NCBI RefSeq assembly: GCF_039523795.1
Contig: NZ_BAAAFZ010000050.1
Location: 1 to 64,000, forward strand
Source: Craurococcus roseus
GTDB lineage: Bacteria > Pseudomonadota > Alphaproteobacteria > Acetobacterales > Acetobacteraceae
Length of the DNA: 64,000 nt
Reading direction: 5' to 3'
Part shown: piece by piece, positions 14,926-23,841 of the stretch
Layout of the letters: each line of letters opens with the position of its first letter
Position numbering within the stretch: the stretch's first letter is position 1
Position numbers and translations under genes: made by a program
Notes under the pieces: model-generated
The model's database searches: none
Told to the model about the DNA's origin: nothing
What the model saw: the letters and a program-made list of their open reading frames with translations, nothing else

Positions 14926-15919
14926 CGAGGGCGCCCGTCATGCGCAGCACGTCCATCTCCAGCTCCGGCACGATGTGCCCGGTGAGCGCCAACTCAAGGT
15001 TGTTCTCGCGCCCGGACAGGTGCCGCTCCGCCTGGTCTGCCGCGATCACCGCCCAGCGGATCGTGGCGGCCAGCTCCCACCAATGCACGCGCCCCGGGTC
15101 CACGCGCCGGCCGCTCGCCGCTTCGTAAGCCTCGTAGAGCGCGGAGCGCGGGCCGATGCCGCCGGCCTCGTGCGCGCCGCCGAAGCGCCAGCACGGCGCG
15201 CAGAGCCAGCCGAGGTCGGCGTGCGGGTCGCCCCAGGCCGCGAATTCCCAGTCGAGGACGGCGGTGACGCGGCCCTCGTGGACCATGTAGTTGCCGGTGC
15301 GGAAATCGTTGTGGTTCAACACCACATCGCCGGGCGGCGGCGAGCCCCGCTCCAGGTGCCGCAGCCCCCATTCCAGCACTGGCCGCGGCGTGCCGGCGGC
15401 GTCGAGCGCCGCGCGCTGCTTCACCACGAAGTCGCGCGCCGGGTCGTCCGGCGGCGGCGCCAGCATCGCCAGGTCGTCGCGCGGCGGCCGGATGGAGTGG
15501 ATGGCCGCCAGCTCGCGTCCCAGCGCCGCCGCCAGCGCCGGGTCGCCGCCCGACGCCGCGGCCTGCCGCACCAGGACGTGCCCGCGCGCCACGCCCTCGG
15601 CGCGGCGCATGACGAAGAAGGGGGCGCCCGTGACTTCGCGGGCGTCGCAGCAGAACAGCGGCTCCGGCACCGTCACGCCCGCGCCGAAGGCGGCGCGGAG
15701 CAGCGCGAACTCGGCCGTGCGCGGCAGGCTGACGGCGAGCACGGCGGCGTTGTCCGTGCGCAGCACCCAGCGCTCCGGCGCGCCGCCGCGCGAGACGTCC
15801 ATCGCCCAGTTCTGCTGGACCGCGCCGCCGGAGAGCAGCGCCATGGACGCGATCTCGACCGGGGCGCCCGCCGCCGCCGTCAGCCAATCGGCGAGGCGGG
15901 CGCGCGCCGCTTCATCCAC
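14918..15919 (-). CDS. APH-like phosphotransferase family protein (ACAD10/11 kinase-type)
   Basis: A 333-aa protein with an aminoglycoside-phosphotransferase-like kinase fold: a Gly-rich N-lobe segment (SGGAVQQNWAMDV), the catalytic HNDFRTGNYM near residue 206 (Asp base and metal-binding Asn), and VLDWEFAAWGDP near 226 (metal-binding Asp). In animals the same fold is fused to acyl-CoA dehydrogenase (ACAD10/11), which phosphorylates 4-hydroxyacyl-CoA before beta-oxidation. Here the kinase gene overlaps an acyl-CoA dehydrogenase gene by 8 bp, the split form of that fusion. A 4-hydroxy-acid degradation role is therefore a reasonable inference. Confidence 0.85.
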   Translation of the reverse strand: MDEAARARLADWLTAAAGAPVEIASMALLSGGAVQQNWAMDVSRGGAPERWVLRTDNAAVLAVSLPRTAEFALLRAAFGAGVTVPEPLFCCDAREVTGAPFFVMRRAEGVARGHVLVRQAAASGGDPALAAALGRELAAIHSIRPPRDDLAMLAPPPDDPARDFVVKQRAALDAAGTPRPVLEWGLRHLERGSPPPGDVVLNHNDFRTGNYMVHEGRVTAVLDWEFAAWGDPHADLGWLCAPCWRFGGAHEAGGIGPRSALYEAYEAASGRRVDPGRVHWWELAATIRWAVIAADQAERHLSGRENNLELALTGHIVPELEMDVLRMTGALDA

Positions 15920-17123
15920 GCCCGGCGGCCCCCCAGGCGAAGAAGTCCTTGCCCTGCTTGCGGAGGAAGTTGGCCAGCACCATGCGGTGGACCTCGCTGG
16001 CGCCGTCCACCAGCCGCGCCTGCCGGGCGTAGCGGTAGATCCACTCCACCGGCTCGTCCTTGGAGTAGCCGCGGGCGCCGAGCAGTTGGAGGGAGGTGTC
16101 CACCGCCCGGTGCAGCGCGTCGGCGACCACGACCTTGGCCATGGAGACCTCCTTGCGCGCCAAGCTGCCCTGGTCCAACAGCCACGCGGCGCGCATGGTG
16201 AGCAGCCGGCCGATGTCCAATTCCATCGCCGCCTGCCCGACCATCTGCTGCACGCTCTCCTTGTCGGCGAGCTTCTGGCCGAACGCCATGCGGTTCTCGA
16301 TCCGCGCCATGGCGATCTCCAGCGCCCGGCGGCCGAGGCCGGTCCAGCGCATGCAGTGGGTCAGGCGGGCCGGGCCGAGACGGATCTGCGTCAGGCGGAG
16401 GCCGTCGCCGACCTCCATCAGCCGGTTCTCGTCGTTGATCTCCAGCCCGTCGAACTCCAGCTCGCAATGGCCGCCGTGCTCCTCTGGCCCCATGATCGGA
16501 ATGCGGCGGAGGATGCGCCAGCCGGGTTGGTCGGCGTGGAACAGGAAGGCGGAAAGGCCGCGGCGGTCGTCGTCCGAGGTGCGGGCGATGAGGATGAAGT
16601 GCTTCGCCTCTGCCGCGCCGGTGATGTAGTGCTTGCGGCCGTGGACCACCCAGCGGTCGTTGCCGCGCCGTTCGGCGCGCGTGTAGGTCATGGAGGGGTC
16701 GCTGCCGCAGCCGTCGGGCTCCGTCATGACAAAGGAGGACTGGACCTTCCCGTCGATGATGGGCTGGAGCCAGCGCTCCTTCTGGTCGTCCCGCGTCACC
16801 TGCTCCAGGACGCGCATGTTGCCGTCGTCCGGCGCCGCGCCGTGGAACACGACGGGGCCGAAGATGGAGCGGTTCATCTCCTCGTAGCAGGGCGCCAGCT
16901 CCGCCATCTTGAGGCCGCCGCCGCCGCGGCTTTTCGGCATCCCCAAGGCCCAGAGGCCCTGCTTCTTCGCCTCCGCGCGCATCTCCTCAAGCAACGGCTT
17001 GGCGATGTTCTCGTGCTCGTCGTAGCTGGCGGGGTCGCGCTCCAGCGGTATCAGCCGCTCCTCCACGAAGGCGCGGATGCGGCTCCGGATGGCGTCGGTC
17101 TCGGGGGAGAGGGCGAAGTCCAT
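15912..17123 (-). CDS. Acyl-CoA dehydrogenase (ACAD11-like)
   Basis: A 403-aa FAD-dependent acyl-CoA dehydrogenase of full family length. FAD and substrate motifs: FVMTEPDGCGSDPS near residue 130, HYITGAAEAKHFILIAR near 166, ENRMAFGQKLADKESVQ near 281, and LLGARGYSKDEPVEWIYRYAR near 346 followed by VDGASEVHRM near the C-terminus. The pattern is closest to the ACAD10/11-type long-chain enzymes. It oxidises an acyl-CoA to the 2-enoyl-CoA and passes electrons to ETF. Its neighbours are the APH-like kinase (8-bp overlap) and an SDR 13 bp upstream. Confidence 0.9.
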   Translation of the reverse strand: MDFALSPETDAIRSRIRAFVEERLIPLERDPASYDEHENIAKPLLEEMRAEAKKQGLWALGMPKSRGGGGLKMAELAPCYEEMNRSIFGPVVFHGAAPDDGNMRVLEQVTRDDQKERWLQPIIDGKVQSSFVMTEPDGCGSDPSMTYTRAERRGNDRWVVHGRKHYITGAAEAKHFILIARTSDDDRRGLSAFLFHADQPGWRILRRIPIMGPEEHGGHCELEFDGLEINDENRLMEVGDGLRLTQIRLGPARLTHCMRWTGLGRRALEIAMARIENRMAFGQKLADKESVQQMVGQAAMELDIGRLLTMRAAWLLDQGSLARKEVSMAKVVVADALHRAVDTSLQLLGARGYSKDEPVEWIYRYARQARLVDGASEVHRMVLANFLRKQGKDFFAWGAAGRG

Positions 17124-17136
17124 TGGGTGTGCGTCC

Positions 17137-17907
17137 CTAGAGCGGGTTCACGGAATGGCCGCCGTCCACCACCACGGTGGCGCCGGTCATGTGCGCGCCC
17201 GCGTCGGAGGCGAGGAGGAGCAACGGGCCGGTCAGGTCCTCGGGCTTGCCGAGGCGGCGCTGCGGCGAACGCTTGATGAGCGCCTGGCCGGCGTCGGAGG
17301 CGAAGAACTCGGCGTTGATCGGGGTGAGCACGTAGCCGGGCGCGATGGCGTTCACCCGGATGCCGTGCCGCGCCCACTCCACCGCGAGCTGCCGCGTCAG
17401 TTGCAGCAGCGCCGCCTTGGACGCGGTGTAGCCGGCGACGCCGCCGAGGACGCGCAGGCCGCCGACGGAGGCGATGTTGACGATGCTGCCCGGCTTGCCC
17501 GCTGCGACCAGGCGCTGCGCCGCGGCTTGGGCAACGAGGAAGCAGCCGCGCAAGTTCACGTCGAGGACCTTGTCCCAGTCTTCCTCGGTTTGTTGCAGGG
17601 CGGGGCGGGTCACGGCGACGCCGGCGTTGTTGACCACCACGTCGCAGGGGGCGCCGAAGGCGGTCTCTGCGGCGTCGAAGGCGCGGGACACGGCCGCGGC
17701 GTCCGTCACGTCCAGGGCCACGGGGGCGGCGCGCTCGCCCAGCTCGGCGGCGAGCGCCGCCAGCGCGTCCGCGCGGCGAGCGGCCAAGGCCACCCGCGCC
17801 CCGGCGGCGTGCAGCACCCGCGCGAAGTGCTCGCCCAAGCCACCGGAAGCGCCGGTGACCAGGGCCGTGCGGCCCTCCAGGGAGAAGAGCTGCATGGGGT
17901 CGGTCAT
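17137..17907 (-). CDS. Short-chain dehydrogenase/reductase
   Basis: A 256-aa classical SDR. The dinucleotide-binding TGASGGLG lies at 18-25, NNAGV near 92, an active-site Ser in NIASVGG, the catalytic YTASK, and PGYVLTPIN. It ends in DGGHSVNPL. An NAD(P)-dependent oxidoreductase acting on a hydroxy/keto substrate, probably a 3-hydroxyacyl-CoA-type step given the acyl-CoA dehydrogenase next door. The ATG at 17907 is chosen because the GGAG site and the usual SDR N-terminal length fit. It follows speE by 38 bp. Confidence 0.88.
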   Translation of the reverse strand: MTDPMQLFSLEGRTALVTGASGGLGEHFARVLHAAGARVALAARRADALAALAAELGERAAPVALDVTDAAAVSRAFDAAETAFGAPCDVVVNNAGVAVTRPALQQTEEDWDKVLDVNLRGCFLVAQAAAQRLVAAGKPGSIVNIASVGGLRVLGGVAGYTASKAALLQLTRQLAVEWARHGIRVNAIAPGYVLTPINAEFFASDAGQALIKRSPQRRLGKPEDLTGPLLLLASDAGAHMTGATVVVDGGHSVNPL

Positions 17908-17945
17908 GGGCTGCAGTTCACCACCGGCTCCGGAGGCCGGCAAGG

Positions 17946-18809
17946 CTATGCCGGCCGCAGGCAGTCCGCGACGTAGGGCGGCAGGTTGAAGGCGCCGGCG
18001 TGGATCTCCGGCGTCCAGTAGCGTGTGGTGCCGAGGACGCCGGCCGCGGCCGCGCGCCGCTCCACCTCGGCCGGTGCCAGGGCGCGGCAGGCCGGGTCCT
18101 TGGCGCCCCAGCCGATGGCCATGAAGCCGCCGACGTAGGTGGGCACGGCGATGCAGTAGGCGTGGGTGTCCGGGAAGAAGGCCGCCCGGCGCGCCGAGGA
18201 CCGGCGCAGCTCGTCGCCCTGCATGAAGGGCACGCCGCCTTGGTTCACCACGACGCCGCGGCCGGTCAGGACACGCGCGCACTCGCGGTAGAAGTCCTCG
18301 GTGAACAGCACCTCGCCGACGCCGGCCGGGTCCGTGCTGTCCACGATTATCGCGTCGAAGGCGCCGGTCGGCGCCTCGGCAACGTGATGGATGGCGTCGC
18401 CGACCACCACCTCGGCGCGGGGGTCGGCCCAGGCGTCCCCGCCGATGCCGGGCAGGTGCGCCTTCGACAGCGCGATCACCTGCTCGTCGATCTCCACCAG
18501 CACCGCCCGCCGGACGTTCCGGTGCTGGAGCACGCGGCGGAGGATGCCGCCGTCGCCGCCGCCCACCACCAGCACGCGCTCCGCCGCGCCGTGGGCGAGC
18601 AGCGGCACGTGCGCCATCATCTCTTGGTAGACGAACTCGTCCGCTTCGGTGATCTGCACCACGCCGTCGAGCATCAGCACCCGGCCGTGCGAGGCGCTTT
18701 CGAATACCAGGATGTCCTGGTAGGGGCTGCGGGCGCGGGCGACCTCCGCCTTGCAGGCGAAGCGCTGCCCCCAATCGGGGTACAGCGCCTCTTCGACCCA
18801 GGAGGTCAA
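17946..18809 (-). CDS. speE: Spermidine synthase (polyamine aminopropyltransferase)
   Basis: A 287-aa enzyme that transfers an aminopropyl group from decarboxylated AdoMet to putrescine. The opening WVEEALYPDWGQRF, YQDILVF, the SAM-site VVGGGDGG at 81-88, EIDEQVI near 106 and VDSTDP with the catalytic Asp region are all present. The start is a TTG that overlaps the speD stop (TTGA); longer frames lack the family's N-terminus. Following speD directly, it completes a two-gene polyamine module. Ornithine decarboxylase is not in the window. Confidence 0.93.
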   Translation of the reverse strand: MTSWVEEALYPDWGQRFACKAEVARARSPYQDILVFESASHGRVLMLDGVVQITEADEFVYQEMMAHVPLLAHGAAERVLVVGGGDGGILRRVLQHRNVRRAVLVEIDEQVIALSKAHLPGIGGDAWADPRAEVVVGDAIHHVAEAPTGAFDAIIVDSTDPAGVGEVLFTEDFYRECARVLTGRGVVVNQGGVPFMQGDELRRSSARRAAFFPDTHAYCIAVPTYVGGFMAIGWGAKDPACRALAPAEVERRAAAAGVLGTTRYWTPEIHAGAFNLPPYVADCLRPA

Positions 18810-19255
18810 GGCTCGTCCGAAAGGCCGCGCTTGTGCTCGGCGAGCTGCACGCGGCCGGGCGAGAAGCCGGCCTTCAGCGCGGGCAGGGCGCGGTAGGGAT
18901 CGCAGCCGCCGCACACGAAGATGTCCAGCGCCGCGTAGCCCCGCTCCGGCCAGGTGTGGATGGAGACGTGGCTTTCCGCGAGCACGAGCACGCCCGACAC
19001 GCCGCAGCCTTCGCCGAAGTGGTGGAAGTGGCCGTGCAGGATCGTCGCGCCGGTGTCGGCCGCGGCCTGCCGCAGCACGCGGTCCACGTGCTCAAGTTCA
19101 GTCAGGCGATGGGCGTCCCACAAGTCGATGATGAGGTGCGAACCCGCGTAGCGCACGCCGTCGCGTGAAACGAAGTAGTCCTTCGGCTCCGGCTCCGGCT
19201 GTGCGGTGGTGGTGGTCGAGGTGTCCGGGTTCCCCGGTTCGGTCAGAGCGTTCAA
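18806..19255 (-). CDS. speD: S-adenosylmethionine decarboxylase proenzyme
   Basis: A 149-aa bacterial SpeD that makes decarboxylated AdoMet for spermidine synthesis. The self-processing site ESHVSIHTWPE lies at 94-104: cleavage between Glu94 and Ser95 would turn Ser95 into the pyruvoyl cofactor, with His100 and Cys115 (DIFVCG) as the catalytic partners at the usual spacing. The start is taken as the TTG giving NALTEPG, because the family begins there and an AAGGGG-type site lies upstream; the in-frame ATG at 19369 would add a non-homologous 38 residues. The Thr/Pro-rich linker at 12-25 is longer than usual. Confidence 0.92.
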   Translation of the reverse strand: MNALTEPGNPDTSTTTTAQPEPEPKDYFVSRDGVRYAGSHLIIDLWDAHRLTELEHVDRVLRQAAADTGATILHGHFHHFGEGCGVSGVLVLAESHVSIHTWPERGYAALDIFVCGGCDPYRALPALKAGFSPGRVQLAEHKRGLSDEP

Positions 19256-19524
19256 TCCTTGCCCCTTTCCAACGGCAGATGACCAGGGCCTCAGCCTTTC
19301 GCCGCGCCTTCCTGTTCGGTGGGAGAGGGCGGGCATATGGGCCAAGGGGGGCCGAGACGCAACCCGCATCGGCCATTTTTCGTTTCAGCTATGGATGCCG
19401 GCCGGCCGCTTGGATTGCCCGGCGGCGGAGGCGCGCCGTAGGTTACGCGGGACGGCGCCCGGCTCCGATGACGGAGCGCGCCGACCAGAACGCCAACAGC
19501 CCGGCCGTAGGGAGGCCAGAGTCC

Positions 19525-21210
19525 ATGCCCGACGCGCAGCCGCATTCCGACGCCTCGCCCGCCGACCGCCCGCCGGAGATCGCCGCCTTCGACGTCGTGG
19601 TGGTCGGCGCCGGATTCGGCGGCCTCTACATGCTCCACCGCCTGCGCGGGCTCGGCCTTTCGGCGCGGGTGTTCGAGGCGGCCGACGGCGTCGGCGGCAC
19701 TTGGTACTGGAACCGCTACCCGGGCGCGCGCTGCGACGTGGAGAGCATGCAGTACTCCTATTCCTTCTCGGAGGAGCTGCAGCAGGAGTGGCACTGGCCG
19801 GAGCGGTTCTCGGCGCAGCCCGACATCCTCCGCTACGCGAACCACGTCGCCGACCGCTTCGACCTCCGCCGCGACATCCGCTTCGAGACCCGCGTCACCT
19901 CCGTCGCTTGGGACGAAGCGGCGGAGCGGTGGACGGTGGAAACGGACCGCGGCGACCGGATCACCGCCCGGTTCTGCATCATGGCGACGGGCTGCCTTTC
20001 CGCCGCGCGGATGCCGGACATCCCCGGCCTCGACTCCTTCGAGGGCGACACCTATCACACCGGCCACTGGCCGCACGAAGGCGTGGACCTCGCCGGCCGC
20101 CGCGTGGCCGTGATCGGCACCGGCTCCTCGGCCATCCAGGCGATCCCGGTGATCGCCGAACAGGCGGGGCACGTCACCGTCTTCCAGCGCACGCCCAACT
20201 TCAGCATCCCGTCCCGCAACAAGCCGATGGACGCGGAGTACGAGAACCTCTGGAAGTCGGATTACCGGGCGCGGCGGCTGAAGGCGCGCACCATGCGCAA
20301 CGGCATCCTCTACCACTTGAACGACAAGGGGGCGATGGAGGTCTCCGAGGAAGACCGGCTGCGAGAGTACGAGGCGCGCTGGGAGGGCGGCGGCATCGCC
20401 TTCATGGCCGCCTACAACAACCTGGCGCTCGACGCCGAGGCCAACCGGACGGCGGCGGACTTCGTGCGCGAGAAGATCCGCTCCATCGTGCGCGACCCCG
20501 CGAAGGCCGAGGCGCTGATGCCGCGCGACTACCCGATCGGCACCAAGCGCATCTGCGTGGACACGGACTATTTCGAGACCTTCAACCGCGACAACGTGTC
20601 GCTGGTGGACCTCCGGAAGACGCCGATCGAGGCGATCGCCCCGAAGGGCGTGAGGACGACCGACGGCACGGTCCACGAGGCGGACGCCATCGTCTTCGCC
20701 ACCGGCTTCGACGCGATGACGGGCGCGCTGCTCAAGGCCGGTATCCGCGGGCGGGGCGGCCTGGCGCTGGCCGACAAGTGGGAGGAGGGGCCGCGTTCCT
20801 ATCTGGGCTTGATGGTGGCCGGCTTCCCGAACCTGTTCACCATCACCGGGCCGGGCAGCCCCTCGGTGCTGAGCAACATGATGGTGTCCATCGAGCAGCA
20901 CGTGGACTGGATCGCGGATTGCCTCGCCTACCTGGGCGCGACCGGGGTGCGGACCATCGAGGCGACGCAGGAGGCCGAGGACGCCTGGGTGGCGCACGGG
21001 ATGGAGGTGGCGAACCGCACGCTCTACCCGCGGGCGGCGTCCTGGTACATGGGCGCGAACATCCCCGGCAAGCCGCGGGTGTTCATGCCATACATCGGCG
21101 GCGTGGGCGTGTACCGCGAAAAGTGCGACGAGATCGCCGCCAAGGGCTACGAGGGCTTCCGCCTCTCGCCGCCGCCCGCAACCGCCGCCCGCGCGGAGGC
21201 CGCCGAGTGA
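19525..21210 (+). CDS. Flavin-containing Baeyer-Villiger-type monooxygenase
   Basis: A 561-aa FAD/NADPH enzyme of the cyclohexanone-monooxygenase type, which inserts oxygen next to a carbonyl to give an ester or lactone. Motifs: FAD Rossmann VVGAGFGG at 26-33, GGTWYWNRYPGARCD at 57-71, the class fingerprint FEGDTYHTGHWP at 172-183, and the NADPH Rossmann VIGTGSSA at 196-203. A second ATG region upstream is not needed: GGAGGCC lies 8 bp before 19525. It is translationally coupled to the hydrolase at 21207, which could cleave the ester product. It diverges from speD. Confidence 0.92.
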   Translation: MPDAQPHSDASPADRPPEIAAFDVVVVGAGFGGLYMLHRLRGLGLSARVFEAADGVGGTWYWNRYPGARCDVESMQYSYSFSEELQQEWHWPERFSAQPDILRYANHVADRFDLRRDIRFETRVTSVAWDEAAERWTVETDRGDRITARFCIMATGCLSAARMPDIPGLDSFEGDTYHTGHWPHEGVDLAGRRVAVIGTGSSAIQAIPVIAEQAGHVTVFQRTPNFSIPSRNKPMDAEYENLWKSDYRARRLKARTMRNGILYHLNDKGAMEVSEEDRLREYEARWEGGGIAFMAAYNNLALDAEANRTAADFVREKIRSIVRDPAKAEALMPRDYPIGTKRICVDTDYFETFNRDNVSLVDLRKTPIEAIAPKGVRTTDGTVHEADAIVFATGFDAMTGALLKAGIRGRGGLALADKWEEGPRSYLGLMVAGFPNLFTITGPGSPSVLSNMMVSIEQHVDWIADCLAYLGATGVRTIEATQEAEDAWVAHGMEVANRTLYPRAASWYMGANIPGKPRVFMPYIGGVGVYREKCDEIAAKGYEGFRLSPPPATAARAEAAE

Positions 21211-22043
21211 GCGCGCCGCCCGCGCCGGACTGGCGCGACATGGACCCGGCGGCGCTCGACGCGGCCTACAACAACCGGCAGGCGGTGCCGGACGCGCAGG
21301 CCCTGCTCGACGATTGGGCCGCCGCCTCCGCGCGCCTGCGTGCCGACCGGCCGGAAGGGCTCGACAAGCCCTATGGCGGCTCCGAGCGGGAGCGGTGGGA
21401 CCTGTTCCCGGCCGCCGACCGCGGTGCGCCGTGCCTGGTGTTCATCCACGGCGGCTACTGGCAGCGGAACCGGCGGGAGGACTTCGCCTGCTTCGCCGAG
21501 GGCGCGCTCGGGGCCGGATGGTCCGTGGCGCTGCCGGGCTACACGCTGACGCCGGACGCGACCATCGAAGGCATCGCCGGGGAGATCGGCCGCGCGCTCG
21601 ACTGGCTCGCCGCCGAGGGGCCGGCGCACGGCATCGCCGGGCCGGTGCTGCTCTCCGGTTGGTCGGCGGGCGGGCACCTGACGGCCCTGCACGCCGGGCA
21701 CCGCTCGGTGCGCGCGGCCCTCGCCATCTCCGGCATCTTCGACTTGGAGCCGATCCGCGACACCACGCTCAACGACAAGCTGGCGCTGACGGACGACCAG
21801 ATCGCGCGGTTCTCGCCCATGCGTCTTCCGCACACGGCGGCGCCGATGGGGGTGGCCTACGGCACGGGCGAGTTGCCGGAATTGCAACGGCAGTCGCGCG
21901 ACTTCCACGCCGCCCGGAGCGCGGCCGGGGGCGCCGGGCCGCTGCTACCCGTCGAGGGCAAGAACCACTTCGACATCATGGAGGAGCTGCGCCGGCCGGA
22001 CGGGCGACTCCTGGCCGCGGCGCGAGACCTCCTAGGCCCCTAA
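21207..22043 (+). CDS. Alpha/beta hydrolase, kynurenine formamidase-like
   Basis: A 278-aa serine hydrolase beginning at a GTG that overlaps the monooxygenase stop. Family features are YNNRQAVP near residue 21, the oxyanion-hole HGGYW at 81-85, the nucleophile elbow GWSAGG at 151-156 (Ser153) and a catalytic His in KNHFDIM. This is the HGGxW subgroup that includes kynurenine formamidase and related esterases. Next to a Baeyer-Villiger enzyme, an ester or lactone substrate is at least as likely as N-formylkynurenine; no kynurenine-pathway genes are nearby. Confidence 0.85.
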   Translation: MSAPPAPDWRDMDPAALDAAYNNRQAVPDAQALLDDWAAASARLRADRPEGLDKPYGGSERERWDLFPAADRGAPCLVFIHGGYWQRNRREDFACFAEGALGAGWSVALPGYTLTPDATIEGIAGEIGRALDWLAAEGPAHGIAGPVLLSGWSAGGHLTALHAGHRSVRAALAISGIFDLEPIRDTTLNDKLALTDDQIARFSPMRLPHTAAPMGVAYGTGELPELQRQSRDFHAARSAAGGAGPLLPVEGKNHFDIMEELRRPDGRLLAAARDLLGP

Positions 22044-23326
22044 CCCAGCCCCATCACCCGCGGCAGCCAGAGCGCGATATCCGGGAACACCACGACCAGC
22101 GCCAATGCCAGGAACATCGCCAGGATCATCCACACCACCCAGGGGATGGTGCTCTCCATTGTCACGCCGGCGATGCGGCAGGAGACCATGAGGTTGACCG
22201 CCAGCGGCGGGGTGAACTGGCCGATGGCGATCTTCATAGTGAGGATGACGCCGAACCAGGTGAGATCCCACTTGTAGGCGGTGGCGATCGGGATCAGCAC
22301 CGGCAGCAAGATCAGGAAGGTCGAAACGCCGTCGAGGAACATCCCGATCACGATCAGCGCCAGCATGAGCAGCGCGATGGTGCCGTACTCGCCCAGGCCG
22401 AGGTTGATGATCCAGGCCGCGATCGGCTGGACGATGCCCAGCGTCGAGGTGCTCCAGGCGAAGACGGAGGCGAGTGCGATGACGATCAGGATGACGGCCG
22501 ACAGCTCGCCCGCCTCCACCAGCATCTCGTACAGGTCGCGCAGGGTCAGGGTGCGGTAGATGACGAAGCCGACGAACAGGCCGTAGGCGACGGCCATCAC
22601 CGCCGCCTCGGTGGGCGTGAAGGCGCCGCTCCGCATCCCGCCCAGGATCACCACCGGCGCCAGCAGGCCCCAGATCGCCTCCTTGAAGGTTTGCCAGACG
22701 GAAAGCCCTTCGCCCACCGGCGCCTTGCCGCCGAAATCCCGCAGCATCGAGATGGCGACGATGGGCACGATGATGGCGAGGCCGGCCAGGATGCCCGGCA
22801 GCATCCCGGCCATGAAGATCGCCGGCACCGAGACGCCCGGCACCAGCAAGGCGTAGACGATGAAGGCGATGGAGGGCGGGATCAGGATGTCCGTCGCGGC
22901 GGCGGCGGCGACCGTGCTGGCGATGAAGGGGCGCGGGTAGCCGTCGCGCACCATGGAGCGCGTCACCACCTGTCCCACGGCGGCCGAGGTGGCGGGGCCG
23001 GAGCCGGAGATGCCGCCGATCACCATCGCCACCAGCACCGCCACGGAGGCGAGCGCGCCGCGCCCGGCGCCCACCAACGCCGTGGCGAAGCGCACCAGCC
23101 GCAGCGCCACGCCGGTCCGGTCGAAGACACTCCCAACGAGGACGAACATGGGTATGGCGATCAGCGGGTACTTGGCGATGCCGGCGTAGACGTTGGTGGG
23201 CACCGCCAGGATGGGCTGGTCGGCGAGGAAGATGGCGAGCGTGCCCGCGAGGCCGAGCGCCACCGCGATCGGCACGCCGCCGAGCAGCATGATGGCGAAG
23301 CCGGCGAACAGGATGGTGCCGGTCAT
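22040..23326 (-). CDS. TRAP transporter large permease (DctM type)
   Basis: A 428-aa integral membrane protein of about 12 hydrophobic segments, the sodium-dependent transport subunit of a TRAP carboxylate uptake system. Landmarks are IGGISGSGPATSAAVG near 105, PPSIAFIVYALLVPG near 152, and the second repeat's MFLDGVSTFLILLPVLIP near 341 and GQFTPPLAVNLMV near 377, marking the two pseudo-symmetric halves. Together with the small permease and binding protein just upstream it makes a complete TRAP transporter. The gene ends tail-to-tail with the hydrolase, the two stop codons sharing CTAA. Confidence 0.93.
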   Translation of the reverse strand: MTGTILFAGFAIMLLGGVPIAVALGLAGTLAIFLADQPILAVPTNVYAGIAKYPLIAIPMFVLVGSVFDRTGVALRLVRFATALVGAGRGALASVAVLVAMVIGGISGSGPATSAAVGQVVTRSMVRDGYPRPFIASTVAAAAATDILIPPSIAFIVYALLVPGVSVPAIFMAGMLPGILAGLAIIVPIVAISMLRDFGGKAPVGEGLSVWQTFKEAIWGLLAPVVILGGMRSGAFTPTEAAVMAVAYGLFVGFVIYRTLTLRDLYEMLVEAGELSAVILIVIALASVFAWSTSTLGIVQPIAAWIINLGLGEYGTIALLMLALIVIGMFLDGVSTFLILLPVLIPIATAYKWDLTWFGVILTMKIAIGQFTPPLAVNLMVSCRIAGVTMESTIPWVVWMILAMFLALALVVVFPDIALWLPRVMGLG

Positions 23327-23331
23327 GTTTT

Positions 23332-23841
23332 TCAGCCGTCGCCGCCGCGCAGCAGCCGCGCGACGCGCCCGAGCGCCCGCAGCACCACGGCCACCGAGAG
23401 CACCGGCAGGAAGGCCGTGTACCACCATTGCGGGTGGCCCAGGCCGCTCGACATCACCTCGTATTCGTACTCGTCCCAGGCCAGCATCCCGCCCCATACC
23501 GCCAGGACGCCGAAGCAGAGCACGCAGAGCGCCAGCGCCGCCACCTCGGCGGCGCGGCGCGCGGGCGGCGCAAGCCCGTCCACCAAGGTCCCGATGCGGA
23601 CGTGGCGGCCCGCCGCCATCGCCAGGGAGGTGCCGAGCAGGGCCACCACCACCATCAGCGCCACCGAGTATTCCTCGGTGAAGGCGAGGCTGACATTGGT
23701 GAGATAGCGCGTGGCGACGTTGGCGAAGGTGATGAGCGCCATCGCCGCCATGGCGGCGGCGACCAGGACCTTCTCGAACGACAGCGGGACGCGCGTCGGC
23801 GGGTCCGGGACCGGGTCGGTCGGGTCGAGCTCGGCGCTCAA
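23332..23841 (-). CDS. TRAP transporter small permease (DctQ type)
   Basis: A 169-aa membrane protein with four hydrophobic segments, the usual DctQ size. Motifs FANVATRYLTN near 45 and FTEEYSVALMV near 61 are typical. It starts at a TTG overlapping the stop of the binding-protein gene (TTGA) and ends 5 bp before the large permease. It forms the stator with DctM in the inner membrane. Confidence 0.88.
   Translation of the reverse strand: MSAELDPTDPVPDPPTRVPLSFEKVLVAAAMAAMALITFANVATRYLTNVSLAFTEEYSVALMVVVALLGTSLAMAAGRHVRIGTLVDGLAPPARRAAEVAALALCVLCFGVLAVWGGMLAWDEYEYEVMSSGLGHPQWWYTAFLPVLSVAVVLRALGRVARLLRGGDG

Noticed and set aside
19256..19369. ATG at 19369 as the speD start
   Set aside because: The extra 38 residues are not part of the SpeD family, and the TTG start matches the expected N-terminus.
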